The notes under the pieces: generated by a model | Told to the model about the DNA's origin: nothing | The model's input: only the letters and a program-made list of their open reading frames with translations | The model's database searches: none | Made by a program: the position numbers and the translations under genes | NCBI GenBank assembly: GCA_024400755.1 | Contig: JAKSMG010000001.1 | Span: forward strand, 124,001 to 188,000 | Length of the DNA: 64,000 bases | Direction of reading: 5' to 3' | Origin: Bacteroidales bacterium | GTDB taxonomy: Bacteria > Bacteroidota > Bacteroidia > Bacteroidales > WCHB1-69 | Shown: in pieces, positions 1 through 9,486 of the stretch | How the letters are laid out: the number at the start of each line of letters is the position of its first letter | Position numbering within the stretch: position 1 is the first letter of the stretch

Positions 1-1509
1 GACAGAAATGAAGAACACCCGAATTTTGTTGACGTTAACGAAACACACTATGCACCCGCTGGTTTAACTCAATTAGGCAGACTCCAAGGTGAAACCACTA
101 TCAAGCATGCCAACTACCTGATTCCTGCCGAAGGTAATGAAGGTATGGTTAAACGTATCTATTTCTTATGGACCAACGACTCATTGAGCGGTTCTGAAAC
201 TCCACTTGGCGTTGACAACATTAAAATTGAAGTACCTGTATTCGCAAATATGTTTGGTACTGTAACCGATGCTACTACTGGTGATGCTATTGCCGGTGCT
301 ATCATCAACATTTCTTCTGAAAGCGGATTTACTGCTTCTACAGTTTCTGACGTTGACGGCTCTTACATCATCAACAATATTGTTGCTGACTATTACACCA
401 TCACTGCTGAAGCTGCCGGTTTTGATCCTTATACCGATGGTTTGAATTTCAGTGCCGGTGAAAACGAATATAATATTGAAATGTCTGTTGCGCCTTGTGC
501 TATCATCCCAACCAACGTTACTTCTGAAGAAGATGATATCAACTTGATTTTAACTTGGGATAATATCGAAGGCGGTGTTATGTCACAATCTGCCAGCGAC
601 GTTTACAACAGTGCTGTTGGCACAAAAAAAAGTGGCAGCTTCGGATGCTACCACTTGTTCACTCCAAGTGATTTGAATGCATACAATGGTTGTACCATTA
701 ACTCAATTGGTGCTTACTTCAATGGAGACCTCGCTTATTGTACTTATACCCTTCGTATTTGGATTGGCGGTAATACTGATCCAGCTTCTGACGAATTTGG
801 ACCTGCTTCTGACTACCCAGTTTACGAACAAGTAATTGCTGAAGACGATATTACCGTTGGTGCTTGGAGCGACATTGTACTTACCACTCCGTTTGAAATC
901 AACGGAAGCCAAAACTTATGGATTGGTTACCATTTAACTTATTCAGGTGCTCCTGAAGATTTATATCCTGCTGGCACATCTGGAACTACCAACGAAGGTC
1001 GTGGTAATGCTATGTACTTCAACGGTGAATGGACTACTTTGTCACAAGCCGGCTTGGATGGTGACTGGTTGATTCGCGCCACTACTGTTGCTCCAGAACT
1101 TTCTTACACCGTTTTGGAAGATGGTAATCCTATTGCAACTGATATTGAAGGTGGTGAATACATTGTTGACAACTATGATCCTAATGCTTGCTACCAAGTA
1201 ATGACCACTTGCGAAAATGGTGAAGTTTCTGAACCATCAGAATGTGCAAGTCCAAGATCTATTGCCAACATTGACAACGCTATTTCTTTCAGCGTTTATC
1301 CAAATCCTGCTACCGAAGTTGTTACTGTAGCCACTTCACAAAAAGCTCAGAAAGTTGAAATCTTGAACTACTTAGGTCAGGTTATCTATGCTCAAGAAGT
1401 TCAAAACGACACATTCACTTTGAATGTTGCCAACTATGCTGACGGTGTTTACTTCATCCGCTTGACTGGTGAAGAAGGCGTTTCAACTCAAAAATTGATT
1501 AAGAAATAA
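1..1509 (+). CDS. T9SS cargo protein with carboxypeptidase-regulatory-like domain, 5' end outside window
   Basis: The frame is open from base 1, so the N-terminus, signal peptide and any catalytic domain lie upstream. About 502 residues are visible. Around bases 241-490 there is a carboxypeptidase-regulatory-like beta-sandwich (FGTVTDATTGDAIAGA). It is followed by a Cys-containing beta-rich part with an Ala/Gly-poor, Asn/Thr-rich composition. The last ~75 residues are a type A T9SS sorting domain (VYPNPATEVV, then GVYFIRL and C-terminal QKLIKK). The protein is therefore exported across the outer membrane by the type IX machinery and anchored or released. In Bacteroidales such architecture is common in large secreted proteases and adhesins, but the enzymatic part, if any, cannot be judged here. 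A strong terminator follows directly. Confidence 0.85.
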   Translation, partial: DRNEEHPNFVDVNETHYAPAGLTQLGRLQGETTIKHANYLIPAEGNEGMVKRIYFLWTNDSLSGSETPLGVDNIKIEVPVFANMFGTVTDATTGDAIAGAIINISSESGFTASTVSDVDGSYIINNIVADYYTITAEAAGFDPYTDGLNFSAGENEYNIEMSVAPCAIIPTNVTSEEDDINLILTWDNIEGGVMSQSASDVYNSAVGTKKSGSFGCYHLFTPSDLNAYNGCTINSIGAYFNGDLAYCTYTLRIWIGGNTDPASDEFGPASDYPVYEQVIAEDDITVGAWSDIVLTTPFEINGSQNLWIGYHLTYSGAPEDLYPAGTSGTTNEGRGNAMYFNGEWTTLSQAGLDGDWLIRATTVAPELSYTVLEDGNPIATDIEGGEYIVDNYDPNACYQVMTTCENGEVSEPSECASPRSIANIDNAISFSVYPNPATEVVTVATSQKAQKVEILNYLGQVIYAQEVQNDTFTLNVANYADGVYFIRLTGEEGVSTQKLIKK

Positions 1510-1530
1510 TCTTTCTCAATAGATTTTCAA

Positions 1531-1557
1531 AAGGCGGCCTTCGGGTCGCCTTTTTTT
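1531..1557 (+). terminator. Rho-independent terminator of the T9SS cargo gene
   Basis: A 9-bp stem (AAGGCGGCC / GGTCGCCTT, one G-T wobble) closes a TTCG tetraloop at 1540-1543 and runs into seven T residues ending at 1557. It lies 21 bases after the stop codon. Confidence 0.93.
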
Positions 1558-1558
1558 A

Positions 1559-1566
1559 TATCTTTG
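1559..1566 (+). promoter_or_regulatory. Bacteroidota -7 promoter box for the UDP-glucuronate decarboxylase gene
   Basis: TATCTTTG matches the Bacteroidota -7 consensus TAnnTTTG. It starts directly after the terminator T-run. Transcription would begin about 7 bases downstream, so the ATG at 1582 is the start codon and not the in-frame TTG at 1564, which lies inside the box. Confidence 0.7.
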
Positions 1567-1581
1567 CAAAAAATTGAAACA

Positions 1582-2520
1582 ATGAAGAAAATATTGGTAA
1601 CGGGAGGCGCAGGATTCTTAGGTTCGCATCTTTGTGAGAAATTATTAGCCAAAGGCCACGAAGTCATCTGCTTAGACAACTACTTCACCGGAAGCAAGCG
1701 CAACATCGTACACTTGATGGGCAATCCCTACTTCGAGGCCATTCGCCACGACATTTGCGAGCCCATTGACTTGGAAGTGGATCAGATTTACAACCTCGCC
1801 TGCCCCGCTTCTCCCGTGCATTACCAATACGACCCCATCAAGACCGTCAATACGTCGGTAGTAGGAGCCGTCAATATGCTTGAGTTGGCAAGTCGCACGG
1901 GAGCTAAGATTTTGCAGGCCTCCACGAGCGAAGTGTATGGCGACCCGCAAGTGCATCCGCAACCCGAAAACTACTGGGGCAACGTCAACCCCATCGGCAT
2001 CCGTTCGTGCTATGATGAAGGGAAGCGCTGCGCCGAAACCTTGTTTTTCGACTATCACCGACAAAACAAAGTCAAGATCAAAGTGGTACGCATTTTTAAC
2101 ACTTACGGACCACGAATGATGCCCGACGACGGACGTGTCATCTCCAACTTCATTATGCAGGCACTTCATAACAAGGACATCACCATTTACGGCAGCGGCA
2201 CGCAAACCCGCAGTTTCTGCTATTGCGACGATATGATCGACGGTTTCATTAAGATGATGGAGAGTGACGACAGCATCACGGGGCCCATCAACTTGGGAAA
2301 CCCCCATGAATTTACCATCCGGCAGTTGGCAGAAATGCTGGTGGAGCTTTGCGGCAGCCATTCGCACATCATTCACGAGGCAGCGGTACAGGACGACCCA
2401 CAGCAGCGCCAACCGGTTATCAGCAAAGCAAAAGAATTACTCAATTGGGAGCCAAGCATTCAGTTAAGAGAAGGCCTGGAAAAAACGATAGCTTATTTTA
2501 AACATACAAATACCAAATAA
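1582..2520 (+). CDS. UDP-glucuronate decarboxylase (UDP-xylose synthase), SDR family
   Basis: Extended short-chain dehydrogenase of about 312 residues, the usual length for UXS. It oxidises and decarboxylates UDP-glucuronate to UDP-xylose with bound NAD, in the cytoplasm, supplying nucleotide sugar for surface glycans. Visible motifs are the N-terminal Rossmann loop [24 protein letters not shown] (typical of UXS and not of epimerases), the Thr/Ser site STSEVYG, the catalytic YxxxK in SCYDEGKR, and [10 protein letters not shown]. The start ATG is placed by the promoter box at 1559-1566. A beta-barrel gene follows after two bases, so they are probably co-transcribed. Confidence 0.92.
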   Translation: MKKILVTGGAGFLGSHLCEKLLAKGHEVICLDNYFTGSKRNIVHLMGNPYFEAIRHDICEPIDLEVDQIYNLACPASPVHYQYDPIKTVNTSVVGAVNMLELASRTGAKILQASTSEVYGDPQVHPQPENYWGNVNPIGIRSCYDEGKRCAETLFFDYHRQNKVKIKVVRIFNTYGPRMMPDDGRVISNFIMQALHNKDITIYGSGTQTRSFCYCDDMIDGFIKMMESDDSITGPINLGNPHEFTIRQLAEMLVELCGSHSHIIHEAAVQDDPQQRQPVISKAKELLNWEPSIQLREGLEKTIAYFKHTNTK

Positions 2521-2522
2521 TT

Positions 2523-3149
2523 ATGACTAAAAAAATTACCATTTGTCTGCTAAGTTTCTTTTTAGGATTTAGCGTTTTGAGTTACGGACAGAAAGATTAC
2601 ACGCACAGTCTGGGTGTAACGCTGGGTTCTCTCAACGGCCTTTCATATAAGGCACTGGTTACCGACCATTTTGCCATCAGCACCGACTTTGGATTTAAGT
2701 TCAACTACATTCCCGTCAACCGGACAAACCTCACCGCCTACACGTTCGAGTGGAATACCGATTTTATGTATCAGCTTGATATGAGTGCGAGTTCCTCTTT
2801 TTTTGTAGGTGCGGGATTTATATTGGGCTACAATTGGAAATTACGATGCCAGATTATTGACGGCTATGTTCAAGGATGGGACTGGTATTACGGACGTTGG
2901 GGCTACACCTACCCATTGCCGGTGACCATTCCGGTTGGCCGTTCCATCGACATTTTTCACGATGCGGGCAAAGTCGGAGCACACGGCATCATTGGTTTTG
3001 AATTTGTTGCCCCCGACGCACCGGTAAACTTCACTATCGACTTCAGACCCGGTTACAGCGAATTTTTCAGCAAGACCTACGAAGGCAAAATGGCCACCGT
3101 TGGCGGTTTCGACTGGAGTGTGGATTTTGGTATAAGGTATATGTTTTAA
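2523..3149 (+). CDS. Small outer-membrane beta-barrel protein, function unknown
   Basis: 208 residues with a clear Sec signal peptide (lysines, a hydrophobic core around LLSFFLGFSVLSY, cleavage near YGQ). The mature part has alternating aromatic/polar beta-strands (for example HFAISTDFGF, SSSFFVGAGF) and ends in Phe (IRYMF), the terminal aromatic recognised by the BAM complex. This is an outer-membrane barrel of perhaps 8-10 strands. No catalytic motif is seen. It begins two bases after the UDP-xylose synthase stop and is likely in the same transcript. The call is made from topology only. Confidence 0.75.
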   Translation: MTKKITICLLSFFLGFSVLSYGQKDYTHSLGVTLGSLNGLSYKALVTDHFAISTDFGFKFNYIPVNRTNLTAYTFEWNTDFMYQLDMSASSSFFVGAGFILGYNWKLRCQIIDGYVQGWDWYYGRWGYTYPLPVTIPVGRSIDIFHDAGKVGAHGIIGFEFVAPDAPVNFTIDFRPGYSEFFSKTYEGKMATVGGFDWSVDFGIRYMF

Positions 3150-3168
3150 GGAAGTAACGTAGGAAAAA

Positions 3169-4290
3169 TTATAAATTTGCAATGGCATCAGTCATACGAC
3201 TCCAAGCATATTTTTTCTTTTCTTCCTTAATATGGCTTTCAAAAGATTCTTTTCTATTATTAGCAAAGAAATCCTTAAGGGCGGCTGCAATTTCCTTAGG
3301 ATTTGGTTCCACCACGTAACCTATTTTGCCATTTGGGACTATTTCTGCCAAACCACCCACATTGGTTACCAGCATTGGTTTTTCAAAATGGAATGCAATC
3401 TGGGTTACTCCACTCTGCGTAGCTGTTTTATACGGCTGAGCCACAATATCAGCAGCACTGAAGTAGATTTTCACTTGTTCGTTGGGAATAAAATCAGTAT
3501 GCAAAATCACTTTATCACGAATACCCAATTGATCAATCATTTTTTGATAAAGTTGTTCATCTTCGTAAAATTCACCAGCAACAATCAATTTGACATTCTG
3601 ATTTTTAAGTTCTTCTTGAGCGAATGCCTGCAGCAGCAAGTCTAGGCCTTTGTAGGCACGGATAAAGCCAAAAAACAGCACATAGCGACAATCCGTATCG
3701 AGTTTCAGTTGCTGAAGTGCGGCTTCACACGACATTTTCTCCCCGTAATGGTCATAAATAGGATGTGGAGCAAAATTTTTGGGACAATTTCGTTTGTCAA
3801 ATTTGTTGATATCATCTACAACGGCCTGCGAAAGAGCGGTGAATCCATCCATTGATTTTACAAAATAAGGTGGCAACAATTTGTCCAGGATGGTTAGTTC
3901 GTGAGGTATCATATTGTGTACCAATGCGATAACTTTTGAATGCCCATTTTTGCGAATTCTGCGTGCGATGGTTCCCATACAGGGAGCCATAAAAGACATC
4001 CAGTAGGCGAAGATAACGAGGTCGGCATTCTTTTTTGCGATTTCCCGTCCCACTTTCAGCCAGTTAAAAGGATTACAGGAATTGATGCGACGGAAGATCG
4101 TTAGTTTTTCAGGAGCAGAATCTGTGCTAAATTGCGTTTTACCAGGAAATAAGAAACTTGGGTATTGCAAGGTAAAAGTATAAATTTCTACATCGTGACC
4201 TTGTTCAACGTACTCTAAAGCGAGGCGTTCATTAAATGTAGCAAGGCCGCCACGATATGGATATGCTGTTCCGACAATGATAACTTTCAT
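3169..4290 (-). CDS. GT4-family glycosyltransferase
   Basis: About 373 residues with the two-Rossmann GT-B layout of family GT4. The N-terminus is an acceptor-side fold with the glycine loop VGTAYPYRGGLATFNERLA. The C-terminal half carries YVLFFGFIRAYKGLDLLLQA and the nucleotide-sugar motif AQPYKTATQSGVTQIAFHFE, where the usual E-x7-E is partly degenerate. It probably transfers a hexose or related sugar from a nucleotide donor to a lipid-linked glycan at the inner membrane face. The ATG at 4290 is preferred over GTG at 4323 because a -7 promoter box lies at 4313-4320. The gene is monocistronic and convergent with the barrel gene. Confidence 0.88.
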   Translation of the reverse strand: MKVIIVGTAYPYRGGLATFNERLALEYVEQGHDVEIYTFTLQYPSFLFPGKTQFSTDSAPEKLTIFRRINSCNPFNWLKVGREIAKKNADLVIFAYWMSFMAPCMGTIARRIRKNGHSKVIALVHNMIPHELTILDKLLPPYFVKSMDGFTALSQAVVDDINKFDKRNCPKNFAPHPIYDHYGEKMSCEAALQQLKLDTDCRYVLFFGFIRAYKGLDLLLQAFAQEELKNQNVKLIVAGEFYEDEQLYQKMIDQLGIRDKVILHTDFIPNEQVKIYFSAADIVAQPYKTATQSGVTQIAFHFEKPMLVTNVGGLAEIVPNGKIGYVVEPNPKEIAAALKDFFANNRKESFESHIKEEKKKYAWSRMTDAIANL

Positions 4291-4312
4291 ATAGGGGAAA
4301 GAATTTAGTTTG

Positions 4313-4344
4313 CAAAAATACACATAAATGCAATATTATTCAAA
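4313..4344 (-). promoter_or_regulatory. Bacteroidota promoter (-33 and -7) of the GT4 gene
   Basis: On the minus strand the -7 box TATTTTTG lies at 4320-4313 and a -33 TTTG at 4344-4341, separated by 20 bp, which is the standard spacing. It fixes the GT4 start at 4290 and sits back to back with the plus-strand box at 4355. Confidence 0.75.
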
Positions 4345-4354
4345 ATAAAAGTAT

Positions 4355-4362
4355 TATTTTTG
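4355..4362 (+). promoter_or_regulatory. -7 promoter box of the AlbA_2 gene
   Basis: TATTTTTG matches TAnnTTTG. Transcription would start close to 4369, which excludes the in-frame ATG at 4365 and selects ATG 4398. No clear -33 TTTG is visible. The two divergent promoters here are only about 10 bp apart. Confidence 0.6.
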
Positions 4363-4397
4363 CCATGATAAAGTTTTTATTTTTAGCATTCCTAAAA

Positions 4398-5792
4398 ATG
4401 ATTGAATCCGACACAACCGAACTTAAACGAGAGTTGACTGACAAGTTAGAGAAAGAAGTCGTCGCCTTTTTAAACACAAAAGGAGGCGACATTCTCATTG
4501 GTGTTGACGATAATGGCAACGTTGTTGGCGTGCCGGGGGCGGACCAAATACAGTTAACTATCGCAGACCGTATTCGAACAAATATTCTTCCATCTTGCTT
4601 AGGATTATTTGAAGTTTACGTTGAAGAAATTGACGACAAGCATATTGTTCATATTAGAGTTAGTGCAGGTTCGGAAAAGCCTTATTACCTTAAGAAATAC
4701 GGAATGTCGCCAATAGGTTGTTATTTACGAGTTGGCAGTAGCGTAAAGCAAATGGAACCAAGTATGATTGACCGATTATTTGCTTCTCGCACACGCAATT
4801 CTCTTCGTAACATTCCTTCCCCACGTTTAATTGAGCACAAATTTGCTCAATTAAAGATATATTATGAAGAAAAGGGATTAACCGTCAATGATTCTTTTCT
4901 GAAAAATTTAGACTTATTTACGCCAAATGGAGAAATAAACTACATCGGATATCTATTAGCCGATGAGAATAATGTCTCTTTTAAAGTTGCCAAATTTGCA
5001 GGAACAAACAAAAACGAATTAATAGAGAATGAAGAATATGGTTACTGTTCAATTTTGAAAGCCACTCAAAAAATTCTAGATAAGCTTGATATTGAAAATA
5101 AAACTTTTACATCCGTGTCTGGAGCCGCACAACGTCAAGAACGAAGAATGATAGATTCCCGTGCTCTTCGAGAAGCACTCATCAATGCCGTTGTGCATAA
5201 TGATTACACTCGTGAGGTATCTCCTGTCGTGGAAATTTATTCCGACCACCTCAGCATTGTTTCATACGGGGGATTAGTTGACGGATTATCAGAAGAGGAT
5301 TTCTTTAATGGCCGTTCAATGCCGAGAAACAGAGAACTCATGAGAATATTCCGTGATATGCAGTTGGTGGAACATTTAGGGACAGGCATGGGAAGAATAT
5401 TATCAGCATACGATAGAAGTATTTTTCATATTAGCAAAAACTTCATAGAAATATCATTTCCCTATAAGGAAGATTATACAGAAATTATTGCAACCCCACC
5501 AGTAACCCCACCAGTAACCCCACCAGTAACCCCACCAGTAACTGCCACAGAGTCCAGTCTAAGTTTCACACTCAAACAAATGGTGCTATTATTGGAAGGA
5601 GAAATGTCTAAAAACGATTTGATGCAGTCATTAGGACTTAAAGATACAAAATATTTTAAGCAAAATATCTTGCAGAAGGCTATAAAACTGAACTTGATTG
5701 AACTTACGCAACCAGATTCACCTAATAGCCCCACACAAAAATACAGACTTACCCCAATAGGAAAATCTCTCAAAGAATCATTACTAAAATAA
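4398..5792 (+). CDS. AlbA_2 (Schlafen-type) and HATPase_c_4 domain protein with C-terminal winged helix
   Basis: About 464 residues. Residues ~5-120 are the AlbA_2 fold (ELKREL, then AFLNTKGGDILIGVDDNGN). Residues ~250-350 carry the GHKL-like ATP-binding region often called RecG-like, with N-box ALREALINAVVHNDYTRE, then SYGGLVDGL and EHLGTGMGRI. Next is a linker of four PPVT units, then a winged helix (~390-455). Members of this family are putative DNA- or RNA-binding regulators; some accompany defence or toxin loci, but no biochemical role can be assigned here. Its promoter box at 4355-4362 places the start. The gene lies between unrelated glycan genes, suggesting it is an accessory insertion. 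Confidence 0.82.
   Translation: MIESDTTELKRELTDKLEKEVVAFLNTKGGDILIGVDDNGNVVGVPGADQIQLTIADRIRTNILPSCLGLFEVYVEEIDDKHIVHIRVSAGSEKPYYLKKYGMSPIGCYLRVGSSVKQMEPSMIDRLFASRTRNSLRNIPSPRLIEHKFAQLKIYYEEKGLTVNDSFLKNLDLFTPNGEINYIGYLLADENNVSFKVAKFAGTNKNELIENEEYGYCSILKATQKILDKLDIENKTFTSVSGAAQRQERRMIDSRALREALINAVVHNDYTREVSPVVEIYSDHLSIVSYGGLVDGLSEEDFFNGRSMPRNRELMRIFRDMQLVEHLGTGMGRILSAYDRSIFHISKNFIEISFPYKEDYTEIIATPPVTPPVTPPVTPPVTATESSLSFTLKQMVLLLEGEMSKNDLMQSLGLKDTKYFKQNILQKAIKLNLIELTQPDSPNSPTQKYRLTPIGKSLKESLLK
5493..5540 (+). repeat. Four perfect 12-bp tandem units coding for (PPVT)4 linker
   Basis: ACCCCACCAGTA occurs four times without mismatch. Because the unit is a multiple of three, gain or loss changes only the length of the linker between the ATP-binding region and the winged helix. 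Similar 12-bp units occur in the related gene fragment at 27489-27524. Confidence 0.95.
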
Positions 5793-5818
5793 GATTAATA
5801 TAAAAAAATCACATCATA

Positions 5819-8365
5819 ATGAAAAAAGAAATTTTTAAAAAGATTATCCCTTATGTAGTGGCATTAGCCATTTTCATTCTCCTCACCTTGATTTACGCCT
5901 CCCCAGCTCTGGATGGGAAAGTGATAAACGCCAACGATACCAATGGCTGGAAAGGAATGTACCAAGAATGCAAAGAATACAATGATGCCGGCAATTACAG
6001 TTTTTGGACCGGTTCTATGTTTGGTGGGATGCCTACCTATCAAATTGGCGGTGGAAAATATCCGGGTCCTGCCATTTCTCTTCCATTTTGGCAACTTGTA
6101 CGCTTATGGTTTTCTGGAACTTTGGCTTTTGTATTATGCTACTTTTTAGGTTTTTTCATTTTACTACGAGCCTTCAAAGTCAATCCCTGGCTATCTATTG
6201 CCGGAGCCATTGCCATTGCCTTGTCCTCTTATTTTTTCATAATTATCCCCGCAGGACACAATACGAAAGCCGAAGCTATTGCATTATTAGCACCATTAAT
6301 TGGTTCTTTTTATCTTATATTTCAAAAGAAATACGGCTGGGGATGTGTTTTAACATTAATCTATACCTCTATGGGAATTATGAGACACCCGCAGATGACC
6401 TACTACATATTTATGTTAATCGCCATACTTGTATGCGCTGAGTTATATATTCATATCAAAGAAAGAAGAATTAAAGACTTTGTAATCGGAGCACTTCTCT
6501 TCGGTGTGTGTTTTGGAATAGGTTTGGGAACTCAAATCACTCCATTTATGGTAAACCGCGAATACGCCACCGAAACCATGCGTGGAGGGCATTCCGAATT
6601 GACCAAAGCAGACGATACAAGCAATAAAACCAGCGGCCTTTCCTTGGATTACATTACACAATACAGCTACGAGATTGATGAAACCGCCACGCTGCTGATT
6701 CCTGGCGCCAAGGGTTATGCATCTGCCTATGATGTGGGCACCAACTCCAAAATATACGAAGCGATGGTACAAAACGGAATGCCACGAAAGCAAGCCGCAG
6801 AATACTGCAAAGGCATGCCTACTTACTGGGGCGGAGATGAAGGCACTTCAGGTCCAGTGTATGTAGGGGCCATTGTTTGCTTCCTCTTTGTCTTAGGTTT
6901 ATTGATTGTGAAAGGACCTTACAAATGGGCACTATTGATTGCTACCCTTTTCTCCATCTTGCTTTCTTGGGGACGCAACTTCCTGCCTTTGACAGAACTT
7001 TTCGCCAATTATTTCCCGATGTACACCAAATTCCGTGCAGTAGAATCCATCTTGATTGTGGCGGAAATTACGATGCCGCTGCTCGGCTTTTTGGCCTTAA
7101 AGGAAATTATGGACCAAAAACAGCAGAAGAGCTTCAATTCCACCCAAATGAGTAAAAAGGTGCTGATGGCTACCGGAATTACTGCTGGATTGTGCCTGCT
7201 GACCCTCATCGTGAGCCCGTTCCTGAATTATTCTTGGGGCAGAGATACTGACATTTTCGCACAATGGCCTGAATGGCTCAGTAATGCCGTGTTAGCCGAA
7301 CGTGCCTCTATTTTACGTACAAGTGCATTTCGTTCCCTCGTGTTCGTTGTGTTGTCGGCTGGATTGGTTTGGCTGTATGTCAAAGACAAACTGAAATTCG
7401 GCTATTTTGCTGCCATTTTAGGCATATTGGTATTGGTGGATATGTGGCCTATCGACCGCAAGTTCTTCAACAACGACAATTTCGTCACAGAAAAACAAAA
7501 CAAAAACTATTTCACGGAACAGGCTTGGGAAACCGACATTCTGGCACGTGAAAAGGACAACCTCAGCTATCGTGTATATAACCTCACCGTTCCACAAGGC
7601 CCCTTCAACGATTCTCGCACCTCCTATCGTTTCAAATCCATTGGTGGGTACAGTGCCGCCAAATTGCGTCGCTATCAAGATTTGATTGACGCCCACATTT
7701 TTCCCGAGACCAACCCTATGTTGCAATCCATTCAACAAATCGGCAACCAATTGGTACTACAGCCCAGCGACAGTACCGCCTACCCCGTCCTCAATATGCT
7801 GAATATGAAGTATGCCATAGTTGGCAATGAGCAACCTATGGTAGTGACTAATCCCAATGCTATGGGTAATGCCTGGTTTGTTGACAATGTGATGATTGCC
7901 AATACACCTAATGAAGAATCTGATGCACTCAACACCATCAATCTTCGCAACACGTTGGTAACAGATGTCAAATATCAAGATTTTGTCAAGGATTTTGTCT
8001 CTCATCATGACAGCACCGCCAAAATTGCCCTGACCAAATACGCTCCCGACTATGTTGAATATGACTATACCGCCGCTGAAAACGGATTGGTGGTATTTTC
8101 AGAAGTATATTATCCGTATGGTTGGAATGCCTACATTGACGGCAAAGCCACCGACCATTTCCGTGCCAACTACACTCTGCGTGCGATGAACGTGCCTGCC
8201 GGACAGCACCACATTCGTTTCGAGTTCCGTCCTCAAACCGTGGAAAAATGGGGTAAGGTATCGGTGGCAAGCACCTACGCGATGTATTTGATTATTTTGG
8301 GTATCCTTGGCACCGCAATTTTTCAGAATGTAAGAAAGAAGAAAGCGACTGAGAATACAAAATAA
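5819..8365 (+). CDS. YfhO-family multi-spanning membrane protein (GT-C-like)
   Basis: 848 residues, about a dozen hydrophobic segments (first near residues 9-28) and a large hydrophilic C-terminal half with one final membrane helix before KKKATENTK. The first periplasmic loop carries the family hallmarks NANDTNGWKGMYQE and FWTGSMFGGMPTYQ. YfhO proteins have the GT-C fold, and in some bacteria they glycosylate lipoteichoic acid or similar polymers with a lipid-linked sugar. In Bacteroidota the substrate is not known. A GT2 gene, likely making or extending a lipid-linked glycan, follows. The upstream AlbA_2 gene ends 26 bases before. Confidence 0.87.
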   Translation: MKKEIFKKIIPYVVALAIFILLTLIYASPALDGKVINANDTNGWKGMYQECKEYNDAGNYSFWTGSMFGGMPTYQIGGGKYPGPAISLPFWQLVRLWFSGTLAFVLCYFLGFFILLRAFKVNPWLSIAGAIAIALSSYFFIIIPAGHNTKAEAIALLAPLIGSFYLIFQKKYGWGCVLTLIYTSMGIMRHPQMTYYIFMLIAILVCAELYIHIKERRIKDFVIGALLFGVCFGIGLGTQITPFMVNREYATETMRGGHSELTKADDTSNKTSGLSLDYITQYSYEIDETATLLIPGAKGYASAYDVGTNSKIYEAMVQNGMPRKQAAEYCKGMPTYWGGDEGTSGPVYVGAIVCFLFVLGLLIVKGPYKWALLIATLFSILLSWGRNFLPLTELFANYFPMYTKFRAVESILIVAEITMPLLGFLALKEIMDQKQQKSFNSTQMSKKVLMATGITAGLCLLTLIVSPFLNYSWGRDTDIFAQWPEWLSNAVLAERASILRTSAFRSLVFVVLSAGLVWLYVKDKLKFGYFAAILGILVLVDMWPIDRKFFNNDNFVTEKQNKNYFTEQAWETDILAREKDNLSYRVYNLTVPQGPFNDSRTSYRFKSIGGYSAAKLRRYQDLIDAHIFPETNPMLQSIQQIGNQLVLQPSDSTAYPVLNMLNMKYAIVGNEQPMVVTNPNAMGNAWFVDNVMIANTPNEESDALNTINLRNTLVTDVKYQDFVKDFVSHHDSTAKIALTKYAPDYVEYDYTAAENGLVVFSEVYYPYGWNAYIDGKATDHFRANYTLRAMNVPAGQHHIRFEFRPQTVEKWGKVSVASTYAMYLIILGILGTAIFQNVRKKKATENTK

Positions 8366-8366
8366 T

Positions 8367-8549
8367 TCAATTTCAAAGGAGGAATTGGCCAGCCACTTGA
8401 ATGTTACAGTTATGACCATCAAACGTGATTTGAAAGCCCTTGGAATTGTTTGGAAAAGGGCAAGCAAGACAGGACAATGGGTATTCACGCACTCTTCTGA
8501 TGATGAAAATATGCTAAAGGCCCCGACAAAGGTGGGCATTGGCAAGTAA
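8367..8549 (+). pseudogene. Orphan DeoR-like helix-turn-helix fragment
   Basis: Directly after the YfhO stop an open frame with no start codon of its own reads SKEELASHLNVTVMTIKRDL, then KALGIVWKRASKTGQW, and stops at 8547-8549. This is a recognisable winged-helix recognition segment like those at the C-termini of AlbA_2/RecG-like proteins or DeoR regulators. The upstream part of that gene is gone, so it is read as a relic. It could be translated only by read-through or frameshift from yfhO. Confidence 0.6.
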
Positions 8550-8583
8550 ACGAATAAACGAAAATAACCAAACAACATACTCT

Positions 8584-9486
8584 ATGATTTCCGTTATCAT
8601 CTGCACTTATAACCGCGACAAGTACATTTACAACGTATTGAAAAGTTTGGCTGAAAACGACTTTTCAACCGAACAATACGAAATCATACTGGTGAACAAC
8701 AACAGTACGGACAATACCATACAGGAATGTGCGCGTTTCAAACAGGATTTCCCAAATGTGGTGATGCGCGAGTTTATGGAGACCAACCAAGGCCTATCCT
8801 ATGCGCGCAATCGCGGCATACAGGAAAGTAAGGGCGACATTTTGGTTTATGTGGATGATGATGCTTTAGTGAACAAGGAATATTTGCGCACATATGCAGA
8901 TTTCTTTGCTGCGCATCCAGAAATTGATGCCGCAGGAGGTCCTATTATACCCCAGTACGAAACAGAAGAGCCCGCTTGGATGAGCCACTTTACCAAATGT
9001 CTGATTACGGGTTACAAGTACAATGGAAATAGTGTAAAGGAATTTCCTGGGAAAGATTTTCCCGGTGGTGGGAATGCCGGTTATCGTGCTTCGGTTTTTG
9101 AAAAAGTCGGTTTGTTCAATGTAGATTTGGGTCGTAAAGGCGACAGTTTGGTAGGTGCAGAAGAAAAGGATATTTTCGACAAGATGACCTCTTTGGGAAT
9201 GCGATTTTTCTACTTGCCAACCGCCATCCTATATCACTTGATTCCCGAAAAGAAACTTTCCAAAGAGTATTTCGATAAGCTCACCTATTCCATCGGCAAA
9301 AGCGAGCGTATTCGTACGTTGGCCATTGGCAAGGGCAAATATACCAAACGTATCATTTCTGAAATGATAAAATGGGCTGCCTCTATCGTACTCTACATCG
9401 GCCACACCCTTACACTCAAACCGAGTAAAGGCTGGAAACTGATTCAGTTCAGATGGAATGTGACGAAAGGATTAGTAGGGAGATAG
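8584..9486 (+). CDS. GT2-family glycosyltransferase
   Basis: About 300 residues with the GT-A fold of family GT2: ISVIICTYNRDKYI at the N-terminus, NNNSTDNTI for nucleotide binding, the metal-binding DxD as VYVDDDALV, and GGGNAGYRASVFEKVG in the acceptor region. It is probably cytoplasmic and membrane-associated, and adds one sugar to a surface polysaccharide or glycolipid. The ATG at 8584 begins the conserved first strand, so TTG 8539 is rejected. It is separated from yfhO by the helix-turn-helix relic. Confidence 0.9.
   Translation: MISVIICTYNRDKYIYNVLKSLAENDFSTEQYEIILVNNNSTDNTIQECARFKQDFPNVVMREFMETNQGLSYARNRGIQESKGDILVYVDDDALVNKEYLRTYADFFAAHPEIDAAGGPIIPQYETEEPAWMSHFTKCLITGYKYNGNSVKEFPGKDFPGGGNAGYRASVFEKVGLFNVDLGRKGDSLVGAEEKDIFDKMTSLGMRFFYLPTAILYHLIPEKKLSKEYFDKLTYSIGKSERIRTLAIGKGKYTKRIISEMIKWAASIVLYIGHTLTLKPSKGWKLIQFRWNVTKGLVGR

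Noticed and set aside
1672-2412. 246-codon open frame on the minus strand under the UDP-xylose synthase gene
   Set aside because: It mirrors the codon pattern of a gene with clear catalytic motifs and has no domain, promoter or start context of its own.
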